A stretch of 64,000 nt of DNA from Vitellaria paradoxa (lineage: Eukaryota; Streptophyta; Magnoliopsida; Ericales; Sapotaceae), in assembly GCA_019916065.1 (NCBI GenBank), contig CM034239.1, forward strand, positions 44,656,663-44,720,662, read 5' to 3'. The notes under the pieces are model-generated. The model did no database searches and was not told the DNA's origin. It saw only the letters and a list, made by a program, of their open reading frames with translations. Of the stretch, positions 47,486-64,000 are shown one piece after another. The position numbers and the translations under genes were made by a program. Each line of letters begins with the position of its first letter. Positions within the stretch are counted from its first letter, which is position 1.

Positions 47486-48038
47486 CAAATTTTTTATCTT
47501 ATTTGCGAAAATTTAGAAGTAATTACTTTTTTATCCTCACGCCCCGCACCAAAGGTGAAGGAGTTTTTCACCTTTAATACAGAAGAAATAAAGGCAATTA
47601 TACCAAAATAATTATTACCACCACAGCTTGATTTAACTTGTGTACTGCTTACAACTCAACAATTTCAACCCAAGAACCCTAGCACCATACATTCAAATGT
47701 GGATGTGAATTCTAGACCAACTCAACTTTTAACATAAAATTTGGGCACCTCATTCAAATGAAAGGTGACCCATCAAAATGCAGAGGAATAAGAGAGGAAT
47801 GCAAGTAAAACATATAAAGCAAGAACTGATAAAATTCCATCTCTGTACATATAAGGTCTAAAAATAAGATGAAGAACAATGGACATATTATTAAATTTTG
47901 ACATTCAGTCTGATAAATTATTAGCCATCCCTAATTACATATGATGAAGGTTTTACAAGATTATACATTTTAAAACACAAACGCAAATGTATTATGATAA
48001 CATGTGTAAAATTGCATTTGGGCTATGACCCGTGGTAT
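47486..48038. other. Spacer and FtsH 3' UTR
   Basis: Non-coding. The right half is the presumed 3' UTR of the minus-strand FtsH gene. Confidence 0.5.
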
Positions 48039-53643
<5,605 letters not shown>

Positions 53644-53749
53644 CCTTGAATTGGATGATTTGTGAACAGTGGCGTATACAATGGAGAGGAGACGAGAGGA
53701 GGGAGCGAGCGAGACAAAGCTCGATACAGCGAGCCAAGGGGAAGAAAGG

Positions 53750-55150
53750 GGATGGGAACGTAATTTAAGAGGGAATGGATGTGGTTTGCAAACGCATACG
53801 TGTCTATCTCCTAATGGGTGATTGATCTTCCGTTCAGTCTTTAGATTTTTTTTCTCTTCCTTCTGGGCAATTAAGGTTTTGGCTTTTTCTCTTTAAACTT
53901 TATATATATATGTATATTTATAATCAATTGACGTTCCAATGTTTTTTTTTTTTTTAGTTCATAAAAGAAATGAGAAAATAAATAAATGAAAGAGATTAAA
54001 TTCTTTGTTTTTATTCAATTGAGTTTGACAAAATATGGAGATATATTGGGATTTTTTAAATAATTCAAAGTATTTTTTTTAAGTCTTAAATTTTTTCAGC
54101 ATATGATTTAAAAATGAATAATTCCCTTAAAATTTGTAATCCTTTAATATTAATTGCGGGCCGAACTTGCTCCAATTCAATTATTCACATTTGTAGTTAT
54201 GCTGCTTAGATCACAAAATTTATTAAAATTTATTGGGAGAAAAAAATTATAAATACATATTCTAATTTGGTTAAATTAGAAAAGAGAAAAAAGAGAAAAT
54301 AAAAAACTAATTTTTAATTTATTATGTTTTTATTTATCAAGATGTATGATTTCTTTCTCTTCATTTTTTTATTAAAAATAATTCTTTATTTTTTCACAGC
54401 AAATATGATTAGAAAAGATATTGAATCAAATACAAATGTGAGAGCTAGGGGCTTACCATCCAAGCTCCCAAGTTTAAATCATTTTCCTACCAACTCTTGG
54501 GCCAGTTTCGAGCATAAACTGCAATAAAATTAATAGAACGAGTTTTTTTAACTTGACAAATCATATCTAATTTTTGAATGTGAGTTCGAATTTTTGTTAT
54601 TACGCAAATTTACGTTTTACTGCAGCTTATACCAAAAAAAAATCATTCTCTAAGAATTTGGTCTAGGAATGAATCCTTCCAAATCCTTTTCATTTTCAAG
54701 ATACTTGGAAGCAAGGATTTGAGCAATCAAAGTCAAAAAAATTGGAGCCATGGTGGCGTAATAGTAGCCACAACCCCTGATCGAGTCATTTATATCGAGC
54801 GGGCAACCTAGATTTTTGTAGTTATTAGGAATAAAAAATAATGTTTAAAGTAAATAAATAAAAATAATAATAAAGACAAAAATAATAAGTTTAGCATAAT
54901 TTTTCAAATGAATGAAAAAAACTATCCATCAGCTCCATCCGCTCTTGTTTCAACGAGCAACGATGACGCAATAGTAGCCACAAAATATTAATCATTTATT
55001 ATATTGTAAATAAATTTTTTTGTGCTTGAAAAATTATCATATAATAAGAGTATTGTGTTGTTGCGTGATACAATGTATTAACACAAATATGATACATAGT
55101 ACATGTCTTATATTTTTTAAATTTATATTATATAAATTAAATGTCATATT
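53750..55150. other. Upstream region of FtsH and AT-rich spacer
   Basis: It starts with the likely FtsH promoter (GC-richer ~53680-53820) and continues as AT-rich DNA. The phrase gcgtaatagtagccacaa occurs at ~54763 and, slightly changed, at ~54968, a sign of a worn repeat. No gene is recognised. Confidence 0.45.
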
Positions 55151-55543
55151 TAGATTAGTGGTAAAATAAAGTTTGATATTTAAAGAAGTTATATATCGTG
55201 TTAGAATAATAAAAAAATTATAAAAACCTTCAGACAGGATAATAGCTAACTACAAGGGTGGATCGACTCTTGGACTACCCTAGGACAGTAGCCCGAGTAG
55301 CTTAACTCGAATTTTTTTTTAGTTTTTTTTTTTTTTTTTTATAACTTAACATATTCTAAATTTTTGTAATTCAACTATTCTATACATTACAAGTATTTAT
55401 TTCTTTTATTTTTATTTTTTTTATATGAGCAAAAACTAAGCTTTTTTATAATAAAATTTTATATCAACCCAGATCAACCCTAAATTTTAGATTAGGTCCG
55501 CAACTCGCTAGCTAGTCAAATTTATGAAATACTATTACTCTTA

Positions 55544-55908
55544 GGTTGTGTTTGATTTCGTTTTAATTTTTTGCTTTTTTGTTAACTTTTTTTTTATATG
55601 GCTTTTTTTTAAAATAAAATTTAACTTTTTTTTTTTCTTAAAAGTGAAACTTTTAGGTGTGTTAATTGCATTCGTAAAATAAAAATAAGATTAGATAAGA
55701 TCCAAAAAAATAAAAAAAAATAAATTTTTCAGTATTTTTTTATCTAAATGGATAGCTTTTACACAAATAAATGTGAATTTTTCATTTTCTTTATACGAAT
55801 GTGATTATTATGTTTAAAAGTTACATCTATTAACAAAAATAAATTTTGATGAAAAAAAATTATTTAAAACAAAAAAAGTTAGAAGCTAAAAGGAAACCAA
55901 ACACAGCC
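55544..55908. mobile_element. Tourist-like MITE with empty site in the paralogous unit
   Basis: 365 bases with inverted ends GGTTGTGTTTG / CAAACACAGCC, flanked by TTA (55541-55543) and TCA (55909-55911). The matching place in unit B (near 58683, ttcttaacat) lacks it and shows a single TTA, so this is an insertion into unit A. Confidence 0.8.
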
Positions 55909-56018
55909 TCAACATATTATTAATATTATAGTTAATTTAGAGGGGTCATAAAGTAGTTTCAAATTTGTGACTTTTATGGTACATAAATCGATCTCTTCTC
56001 TTTTCTTCTCTTACGTTA

Positions 56019-57504
56019 TCAAAGCATTTCTCTGGCCAAAGCCATGGTTTTCTCCATTTCTCTCACAATCGCCATACGCTCACAATCGCCATAAGCTCCC
56101 CCGCAAACAGATCTTGTGCTGCATTACTATTATTGTTGTTGTTCCGGGGGTTCAAACGTTCACAGATGGCAAACCGACAGACGGGGCATTGGCTGTGGCT
56201 CTTCACCCACGGCACAATGCACTCTTCGTGGAACATATGGTTGCAGGGAGTAAGCATCGCCAGCTGCTCAGCCTCGAAATCGTCCAAGCAAACGGCGCAC
56301 CTCTTCCCGCCGTCGTTTTCTTCTCTCTACCGTAATTGATTCCGTGGTCCCTGTAATGTAATCCCAGTCTCCTTGTCATCGCCTTTGGTGTGGTTTTGGG
56401 CGTGGGATTGTATATTTCTTTTCTCAGCTTCTTCAGGGCCTTGTTTTGCTCCTCTTTCGTCAGTCTTGACTCTGCCTCCTGCGCTGCTGGGAATTCGGGG
56501 ACTTCCTGCCTCGTCCATGGATTGGGGTCAATCCTTGGCATTTCCCTGATTTCGAGTCCAACACGGAGAGAGAAAAAGGAATGTAGAAATTCAAATTAAA
56601 TTAAATTAAATACAAATTGAAAAAGAGAGTTAAAGCAGAGCTTGGCAACAAAAGAGCAATAAAATCACTTGGGAAACTCAATAGGTATCTGTTGTGTTCA
56701 GATTTGTCTCACATCGACTGGAGTCGGGGACTGAGACCACCTTATAAGGGGATTCATCTCCTCCCACTGGTATCGAGACCTTTTCTCCATAGTGGGAAAC
56801 AAAACCCCCGATGCCCTTGGAGCCGGGCCAGGTGGCTCGGTGGTGACGCGGTACAATTTGGTGCGCAACATTTAGTGGCCCATGCAGGTCAGACGTGGCC
56901 TGTGGTCCCCCAGTCCCCGACTGGGGACCATGTTACGTCCAGATTTGTCCCACATCGACTGGAGTCGGGGACTGAGGCCACCTTATAAGGGGCTTCATTT
57001 CCTTCCATTGGTATCGAGGCCTTTTCCCCACAGCAGGAAACAAAATCCTCGACGCCCTTGGAGCCGGGCCAGGCGGGTCGGCGGTGGCACGGTACAATTT
57101 GGTGCGCAACAGTATCCATGGGTCCTGAAAATCTCCTCCGCCGTTCTACAAAACACATCAATATCTAATACTGAAACTGAAACTCGATCTCCAACACCCT
57201 GATGTTTTTGTTCAACCCTGGATACTCAATTGAAAAGGGCACTAACCTGCTGTGAAAGTGAAACCTCGAAAGGGTTTGGATACATGAAAAATGATCGTGG
57301 TGGTGACGGCGGTGGCGGCGGTCTCTGTGGTGATAGCCTACGAGTTGGGATGAAATTGTTGCTGCTGCCCGGGTTGGCATAAAATTGTTGTTGCTGCCAC
57401 CGCGGCTCATAATTTATCCGGTCACTTAATTGCTGCTGGAGTTTTGGTTCCTCGTTAGTATGGGAAGACAAGAAACAACTGTGGCCTGAGGCTTTGGATT
57501 GCAC
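56019..57504 (-). pseudogene. RING-H2 protein, copy A, disabled
   Basis: Exon 1 ends at 57247, exon 2 starts at 57145, exon 3 starts at 56545 (acceptor intact) and the ancestral stop is at 56019-56021. Compared with copy B it has four kinds of damage: a TRIM-like insert splits exon 2 (56690-57111); the exon 2 donor GT is lost (cccaagtgat against cccaggtacg); 16 bases are missing just before the RING, shifting frame; and a 17-base tandem duplication near 56070-56105 shifts frame near the end. The RING itself (CNHMFHEECIVPWVKSHSQC) is still readable. A short product from a downstream start cannot be excluded. Confidence 0.8.
56690..57111. mobile_element. TRIM-like miniature LTR element in exon 2 of RING copy A
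   Basis: Two 181-bp direct repeats (56690-56870 and 56931-57111) begin TGTT and end AACA and enclose only 60 bases. The unit is flanked by perfect 5-base GTATC duplications (56685-56689 and 57112-57116). The repeats differ at about 22 of 181 positions (~12%), mostly transitions. Contains cccacatcgactgg and ttataagggg as in other plant miniature LTR elements. No primer-binding site for tRNA-Met is visible, so the TRIM label rests on structure. Confidence 0.8.
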
Positions 57505-57519
57505 TACAGCTGTGGCCGG

Positions 57520-58180
57520 AATTTTTGTTAGACAGAAATCAGAATGCTGCTCACCCAGAGAATAATACCTGTCCTTGTGTTGTTTTCTTTACCTATACAC
57601 ACACACACACACACACACAAAATTGGGATTGTTTTCTTTACCTATATATATATATATATGTATAGATATATGTACCCAAACTTAGATTTCTAGAGTTTAA
57701 TTAATATTCAGAAATAATCACTCTTCCGTTATTAAAAATGAGATTGTGTACATTATTCTTTCCCAGGCCCTATAATTGTGTACATTAATCTTTCCCAGGC
57801 CCTAGCAATAGCCTAGTGAAACCGCGGATTTTTTTTTTTGGGCACAAATATTCTTTTTAATTTCTAAAGAAGTGATATTCCTTTAGGCCCCCCACTGAAG
57901 AGATGCTTCTCTTTCATGGTGGGTGGTGAAGCAAAAGATTCAGCAGCTTTGAGGAAAAGAATCCTATTCTTTCCCACTCTGTTGCGTGTATGCATTTTGA
58001 ATTTTCCGGAGTCTAGTGTTGGAAGGAAGCTAAGCAACTTTCAACCCCACAAAAGTTTATTCCCGTCAACTTGTTGTTCCAAACTCTGAGCCGTTAATTA
58101 AAATTCAACAGTTCAAATAAATGTATATATATATATATATATTTTGAGTATTAATTTATTACATATCTTATATTTTTAAG
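57520..58180. other. Upstream flank of RING copy A
   Basis: Presumed promoter of copy A. Contains a (CA)n run at ~57599-57619, (TA)n runs near 57643 and 58124, and a stretch (57880-58025) conserved with the upstream flank of copy B. Confidence 0.5.
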
Positions 58181-58908
58181 ACTCACATTATATAAATTGG
58201 ATGTCATATTTAGATTGCACTACAATGAGTTATATATGTCATATTTTTATATTTTTAAATGGCACTACAGCGAGTTATTACATATGTCATCTTTTTAAGA
58301 CTCATGTTTAATAGTTCCTCCATAGTAAATTTTGACATTTGACCGAGTTATATATAATGTTAAAAAAATACTAAAATTATGAAAACATTCAGTGAGCAAG
58401 ATAGTTAGTTACAAGGATGGACTGACCTTCAACTGTCCTACGTCGTAATTCAGGTAGCTTGACCCAAATTTTTTTAATTTAATTTTTTTTTCAAACTTAA
58501 TCGATTCTAAATTTTTGTAACTTAACTCAGTCTGTCCATTACAAATATTTATTTCTTCTTATTACTTTTTATATGAAAAAAAAAAAAAAAAAAACCTAAG
58601 CTTTTTTTATGATAAATGTTTATACCAGTCCAAACGAAGCTTAAATTTGTTGGGTAATCAAATTTTACGAAATACTACTATTCTTAACATTACTATTATA
58701 GTTTAGAGGGGTCACAAAGTAGTGTCAAATTTGTGACTTTCAAGGTACATAAATGGATCTCCTCTCTTTTCTTTTTCTTACGTTGTGGTCAATGCATTTA
58801 TCTGGCCAAAGTCATGGCTTCCTCCATTTCTCTTACAATCGCCATAAGCTCCCTCGCAAACAGATCCTGTGCATTACTATTATTGTTATTGCTCCGGGGG
58901 TTCGAACG

Positions 58909-61900
58909 CTATCCGATTCGTTCACAGATGGCAAACCGACAGACGGGGCACTGGCCGTGGCTCTTCACCCATGGCACGATGCACTCTTCGTGAAACATGT
59001 GGTTGCAGGGAGGGAGCATCGCCAGCTGCCCAGCCTCGAAATCATCCAAGCAGACAGCGCACCTCTTCCCACCGCCGTCTTCTTCGTCTTCCCGAATCTT
59101 CTCCCTACCATAATTGACTCCTTTGTCTCTGTAATATAGTCCCACTCTCCATGTCATCGCCTTTGGTGTGGTTTTGGGCGTGGGATTGTAAATTTCTTTC
59201 CTCAGCTTCTTCAGGGCCTTGTTTTGCTCCTCTTTCGTCAGTCTCGACTCTGCTTCCCGCGCTGCTGGGAATTCAGATATGGCCTCTCTCGGCCACGGAT
59301 TCGCGTCAATCCTTGGCATTTCGTTAATCAGGATGAAATGCCCGTGACCGTGTGCCATGGGAAAGCTGCAAATTGTGCCATATTTAGTGGTCTGAATTGT
59401 TAAAGAGCTCGAAAAAAATAAAAAGAAAATGCTATTCGATCAACAAAAACCTCCTCTGAGAAGTATGAAAAATTATTATTCTACGTGATAAATGTTAAAC
59501 AATGACCAGTATTGCCATTCTTACTAATAATTACCTGTCCTTAAAGGTATAAAAATATAATTTAATGCGTAAATAACTCAAATTCAAATTCATAAAACAA
59601 ACCTACATAAAAAAAACTGTAAACATAATCTATAAAAATAAATATTACTAATCACAAAAGAATAAAGAATCCATATAGTATTTAATAAAGGTATAGAGTT
59701 TTTATGAAAATATCTCTCAAACTATTCTTTTTTTTTTTATTTTGCCCTCAAACTATCAAACGCACATATTACATTCTCGAACTATCAGTTTCGTTCTATT
59801 TGATCCGAATACTAACTCCGTCCATTAAAGTTAACAGAAAAATTATCATGTGCGGGTCATGTGACATTTTCACTCCACCCCAAGGACATAATGGTCAATT
59901 CATGTCTCATTAGATTAACTAATTAATTTAATTTAATTATTTAGTTTAGAAGAAAGAAAAAAAAGAAGTGGAAACAAATTATATTTTTTTAAAGGAAATA
60001 TGAAGACTCCGTTTAGTAATATTTATATTTACTGTTTTTGAAAAATAAAAATTTAAACAAAAAAAAAACATAAATAAAAAAGTGTTTTCAATCTGTTTTT
60101 TTCTGTTGCAATTTTTTTTTTCAAATTTAACAATTTATCCATTTTGTCGTATTATATTAAAAATGAATTATTTTATTTAAATATTTTATTAAATTAAAAT
60201 TGTTTTAAATAAATAATATAATTAATTTAATTTAATTTAAGTATCTAAATTAATATGTAATATATTTTATTAATATTTTAATAAATAATATAATTAAATT
60301 GACTAGTCAATCTAATTAATTAAATTAATATGAAATATATTTTATTAAATTATTTTTAAAAGATTATTAAATTAAATTAATTAGATATGGATTGACCATT
60401 ATGCCCCTAAAGTGGGATGAAAAATGTCACTTGACTTGCACATGATAATTTTTTCATTAACTTTAATGGATGGAGTTAGTGTTCAGATCAAATAGAACGG
60501 AATTGAAATAGTTCGAGAATATAATATGTGCGTTTGATAGTTTAAAAATGAAATAGAAAAACAAGAAATAGTTTGAAGAATATTTTTCATAAAAAACTCA
60601 AAGGTATAAAATTTTATTATTTATTACAAATGTTATCACATTTTTAAAATATTAATTTAAGAACTTCAATGTATAAAAAGTATTCAAAATATATATGAGA
60701 AGAATGACGGATTATGTTTTCATGTATAGTAACAGAAAAGACAACTAAAATGAAAAAGGAAAAAACAAATCCTATTATTGAATAAATTTAACGATTGAAA
60801 ACACACAAGTGTCAAATCAATGAACTATAACTATATCATTATATGGATTTAAATACTAAAATTATGAAGATAATTATTTAGTGTGATATTTATGTAAAAT
60901 AATTTCTCATACGATAAGTTAGAATCTTGTCCTAGTGGCAATATTACAAATATAATGTATCTTAATGGGCCGGGGTTTAATTTTTTTTAAAGTGATAAGC
61001 GCAAGATTTGATTTTCTGATCCATATCATTACTCATTTAATGTACTTACGAACAAGGGGTTGAGCCACCAGGGGGCCAACTAACTTAAAATTACACTGTA
61101 AACTCCTATTTTTTTCGTTGAACAAAAGACTCCCTAGTATTTTGCTTCCATTGTCAGTCTACAATTCGCTTGGGAGCACGGCGCACATGTACGGCACACT
61201 ACTTAAGTAGAGATAATTTTGGGTTAACTCTCCCTCCACTAACTATAAAAATATAGAGTTAGTTCTGCCGGTAAAATTTGGGCACGTTTACCTTTTTTTT
61301 TTTTTTATAGGTAAGTGGGAGAGGGGATGAATACTCCGGGTGTTGAACCCGAGTGGGTGAGGAGACCATTAAAGGTTTTACCACTTTAGCCATGGCACTT
61401 CCTCTTGGGCATGTTTACTTTAGTGATGAGAATTATTGATTGATTCATTCACGTTAATCATAGGCATATTTATACTAGCCTTGCCCCCTAGGGTTCAACC
61501 GCATTGATTAGTGGGTTTACTTCTTACGTAAACGATACAAGTTCAAGTTTCGCGACTTGTCTAGAAAGCGTGGTTGAAAGGTTAGTCACGTATTTCTGAT
61601 TTACCATCGGTTATGTAGTTTGTTGAGAGATGTAATAAACTAATAAAGTTTTGGGTCACCAAATATATATATATATACATATATGTACTAGCCTTGCTGC
61701 AAAATATTTAACCTTAAAACATGAAAATGAAATTAGTGTTGATGGTTAGACCTCTTAATGGTTATCTAGGAAGCTTTTTCAGGCCATGCACGTATTAGTA
61801 TGGTCACTGCTAGATGTTTTACGGTTTTATGTAATCTTTAGGTCAGTTATTGAATTTATTATTTTCCTTATGCATTACATAAAATCCTAAGGTAATAATA

Positions 61901-62548
61901 GACAAATTTCAAGGAATTTGGAGAAAATGAACAAGCAATGGCATTAGGAGAAGTCACAAGTAGTAGAAACTTCTATTTTTCCTTTTTGGGAAGGATGTTT
62001 ATGATAAATAATGACCCAAAAAATATAAGATTTTCCTAACCAAAAAAAAAAAAAAATTTATCACCTTTTTAATAATTTTAGTTTAGTTAGGCAAATTATA
62101 ATGCAATGATAAAGCTATTCTTTTGCATGGAAATTCAAATTAGATTAATGTAAATTGAAAAAGAGAGTTAAAACAGAGCTTGGCAACAAAGAGCAATAAA
62201 ATCACGTACCTGGGAAACTCAAGGGGTATCCACTCGTCCAGAAAATCTCCTCCGCCGTTCTACAGAACACATCAATATCAAACACTGAGACTGAAACTCG
62301 ATCTCCAACACTTTTTGCTGTTGTTTTTGTTCAATCCGGGATATTCATTTGAAAAGAGCACTAACCTGCGGTGGAACCTCGAAAGGGTGCCATGGATGCC
62401 TGGTCCGTGGTGGTGGTGGTGATGATGGCGGAGGCTGTCTCCATGATGGTATCCTCCGAATTGGGAAGAAATTGTTGCTAGTGCCCGGCGGTGGTGGTGG
62501 TGGTGCCCGAGTTGGCATAAAATTGTTGTTGATGCCGCGGCGGCTCAT
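58909..62548 (-). CDS. RING-H2 finger protein (probable E3 ubiquitin ligase), copy B, 3 exons, 229 aa
   Basis: Exons (minus) 62366-62548, 62210-62259 and 58909-59365 join in phase (690 bases). Exon 1 encodes a Pro-rich region. Exon 2 encodes NGGGDFLDEWIPLEFP. Exon 3 has SRLTKEEQNKALKKLRKEIY and a complete RING-H2, CAVC...CNHMFH...CPVC (C-x2-C, C-x-H-x2-H, C-x2-C), with the Pro-Trp pair (VPW) typical of E2 contact. Function as an E3 is expected from the family; substrate unknown. Intron 2 is 2.84 kb and holds a MULE and a SINE. The exon 3 acceptor (tttgcag) differs from copy A and adds a His-rich SFPMAHGHGHFILIN in frame. A ~12-base insert brings an in-frame stop just after the RING, so the C-terminus is ~27 residues shorter than the ancestral frame of copy A. 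An alternative is a 149-aa protein starting at 59358 (MAHGHGHF). Confidence 0.7.
59696..60599. mobile_element. Mutator-like (MULE) non-autonomous element, 9-bp target duplication
   Basis: 904 bases with long inverted ends of ~210-230 bases each (left from 59696 GAGTTTTTATGAAAATAT, right ending at 60599), about 85% alike by eye, and perfect 9-base AAAGGTATA duplications (59687-59695 and 60600-60608). Long terminal inverted repeats plus a 9-base duplication are the hallmark of Mutator-like elements. The middle is AT-rich and non-coding. It lies in intron 2 of RING copy B. Confidence 0.88.
61292..61406 (-). mobile_element. tRNA-derived SINE in RING copy B intron 2
   Basis: On the minus strand: agtgccatggctaaagtgg (box A region), cgggttcaacaccc (box B) and a 3' A-tail (T-run 61293-61306 on +). 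Flanked by GGGCACGTTTAC (61280-61291) and GGGCATGTTTAC (61407-61418), a 12-base duplication with one mismatch. Confidence 0.78.
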
Positions 62549-63030
62549 AATTTATCCGGTCAACTAATTGCTGCCGGAATTTTGGTTTCTTATTACTATG
62601 GGAAGACGAGAAACAATTGTGGCTTTAGGTTTTGGATTCTTTTATTGAATAATATCTGCCCTGGTGTTGTTTTCTTTACCTATATATATATATATATATA
62701 TATATGTATAAACTTGGTGTTGTTTTCTTTACCTATATATATAGACACATACTTACCTATATATACAGACACATACAAGCTCGGATTTTGAGAGTTCAAT
62801 GTCCAGAAGCAATCTCTCTCCCGTTATTAAAAATAAAATTTTTGTACATTACTCTTTCTCAGACCCTATAAAGGCAAGCCGGTTTTTTTTTTTTTGGGCT
62901 ATTCTTTTAGCCCCTCCACCGAAGAGATGCTTCTCTTTCATGGTGGGCGGTGAAGCAAAAGATTCAGCAGCCTCGAAGAAAAGAATGTGATTCTTTCCCA
63001 CTGTGTTGCGTGTATCCATTGTGAATTTTC
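62549..63030. promoter_or_regulatory. Upstream flank of RING copy B
   Basis: Presumed promoter of copy B, homologous to the region upstream of copy A. Contains (TA)n near 62682-62705 and a conserved block at ~62900-63050. No specific regulatory site is identified. Confidence 0.45.
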
Positions 63031-63203
63031 CAGAGCCTAGTAGTGTTGGGAGTAAGTTAAATGTTGGTTTGGAGTGCTATTGTAAAAAAAATTAAAAAAT
63101 TAAAAAATAAAAAGTAAACAATTACAGAGCCTAGTAGTGTTGGAAGTAAGTTAAATGCTTGTTTCGAGTGCTAATTTTTGTAAAAAAATAAAAAATAAAA
63201 GGT
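63027..63203. repeat. Tandem duplication of ~85-100 bp
   Basis: The phrase agagcctagtagtgttgg followed by agtaagttaaatg and an AT-rich tail occurs twice in a row (from ~63030 and from ~63126). Confidence 0.8.
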
Positions 63204-64000
63204 AAACAAAATTTAAATTGTTAGATATCTAGTATATCTAGTATGTTTCTTAAAAAGTGTAAAACAACTAAAAAAAAGTTAGCAAAAGTGAAGAAAATTA
63301 AAAAAATTAGTAGAAATTAAAGAAAATTGATAAAGTGTCTAGTGAAGAAAAATTAGATAAAATTGAATAAAATTGATAAAAGTTAATTTTTTTTGTTGGT
63401 AAATCAAACAGCCTCTAACTAACTATCGACTCCTCAAAAGTTTTATCTTAATGATCAAGTTTATACTTAGGCCGCGTTTAGTAACGTTTTTATTTTCTAT
63501 TTTTCTGTTTATATTTTAAAAATTTTATAAATTGGTAACAAAAATATATTTGTTAAATTTGTTACGTTTTTTTGTTTAAAAAAAATGAAAACTCAAACGG
63601 AAAAATATAAAAAAAAAAGTATTTTCCCTCAATTTTTTTTTCTATTGCAAACATTTTGTCAATTTTAATGATCAAGTTTACTCCCTTATAGTTGTAAAAA
63701 AGACCAAGCTACCAAATTTAAAAAATCTTACTTAAATGTAATTGGGTCATAGACCTACTTAAACTTGACTAAAAGCATAAATAGGAATTATAATTTTACA
63801 CTTGCTATATTATTGAACTCAACCAGAGTTTTGCATAATAAATTAATATTCAATAAATATAGTGTAAAATATCAAATTATTAAATTTCGTCTTAAAATAA
63901 ATACTATATAGGGATTTTGACTCGAAAAGTTGATAAATTAAACTTTGAATAATTTTTTTTTAATTTCGCTAAATTTAACAAGAGTAACTCAAACACCTAA
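63204..64000. other. AT-rich right end of window
   Basis: Simple AT-rich sequence with a MITE-like piece at ~63475-63605 (cgcgtttagtaacg ...). No gene, RNA or element border could be supported. Confidence 0.4.

Larger units (their letters stand above)
55150..63060. repeat. Tandem segmental duplication carrying two RING-H2 genes
   Basis: Unit A (~55150-58050) and unit B (~58180-63060) are homologous along their length: shared 3' flanks (55200-55990 vs 58370-58760), last exons, exons 1-2 and upstream flanks (57880-58025 vs 62900-63050, both with gaagagatgcttctctttca). B is longer because ~2.7 kb of transposon-bearing sequence lies in its second intron; A carries a 365-bp MITE and a TRIM-like insert instead. 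Confidence 0.85.

Noticed and set aside
56617..57202. Frames of 123 and 106 codons in the RING copy A region
   Set aside because: They read through the TRIM-like direct repeats and show the same peptide twice; they are element sequence, not a gene.
62349..62567. Gly-rich plus-strand frame
   Set aside because: Antisense of the Pro-rich exon 1 of RING copy B.

Overview
ORGANISM. This is nuclear DNA of a flowering plant, most likely a eudicot. It is AT-rich, its genes are split by spliceosomal introns with GT-AG borders, two encoded proteins carry chloroplast targeting regions, and the space between genes is filled with plant-type transposons. No tRNA, rRNA, CRISPR or prokaryotic feature was seen. 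GENES. Five genes look intact: (1) 1423-9843 (+), nine exons, a plastid J-protein with a bacterial-type ferredoxin domain (DnaJ-Fer); (2) 14461-15261 (-), a single-exon DUF1685 protein; (3) 20240-30574 (-), a two-exon RABA1-type Rab GTPase; (4) 40716-45200 (+), a three-exon class II trehalose-phosphate synthase like TPS7; (5) 48039-52122 (-), a four-exon thylakoid FtsH protease of the VAR2/FTSH8 type. A sixth gene, a RING-H2 protein (58909-62548, -), is probably functional and has a disabled tandem sister (56019-57504, -). SYNTENY. From memory of the Arabidopsis annotation, DnaJ-Fer and DUF1685 correspond to the neighbours At2g42750/At2g42760, and Rab-TPS7-FtsH to At1g06400/At1g06410/At1g06430, so the window seems to join two ancestral blocks that are apart in Arabidopsis. 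LAYOUT. 1-782: 5' end of a decayed, minus-strand Copia retrotransposon cut by the window edge. 1.0-9.9 kb: DnaJ-Fer with large introns. 10-19 kb: SINEs, MITEs, a DUF1685 pseudogene fragment and the DUF1685 gene. 20-30.6 kb: the Rab gene, whose single 9.7-kb intron holds a complete but dead Ty3/Gypsy element with perfect 5-bp target duplications plus older DNA elements. 31-40 kb: gene-free, with a nested SINE pair and a tandem-repeat element. 40-54 kb: TPS, a receptor-kinase relic and FtsH. 55-63 kb: tandem RING-H2 duplication, with one copy broken by a TRIM-like element and the other carrying a 0.9-kb Mutator-like element in an enlarged intron. HOW THE GENES RELATE. Two proteins act in plastids (DnaJ-Fer and FtsH), one in trehalose-6-phosphate/sugar signalling, one in endosomal traffic and one in ubiquitination; nothing suggests a shared pathway. 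The richest signals are the well-bordered transposable elements (SINEs with up to 17-bp target duplications, a MULE with a 9-bp duplication, a TRIM with a 5-bp duplication) and their effects on genes. No wholly unknown genetic system was recognised.
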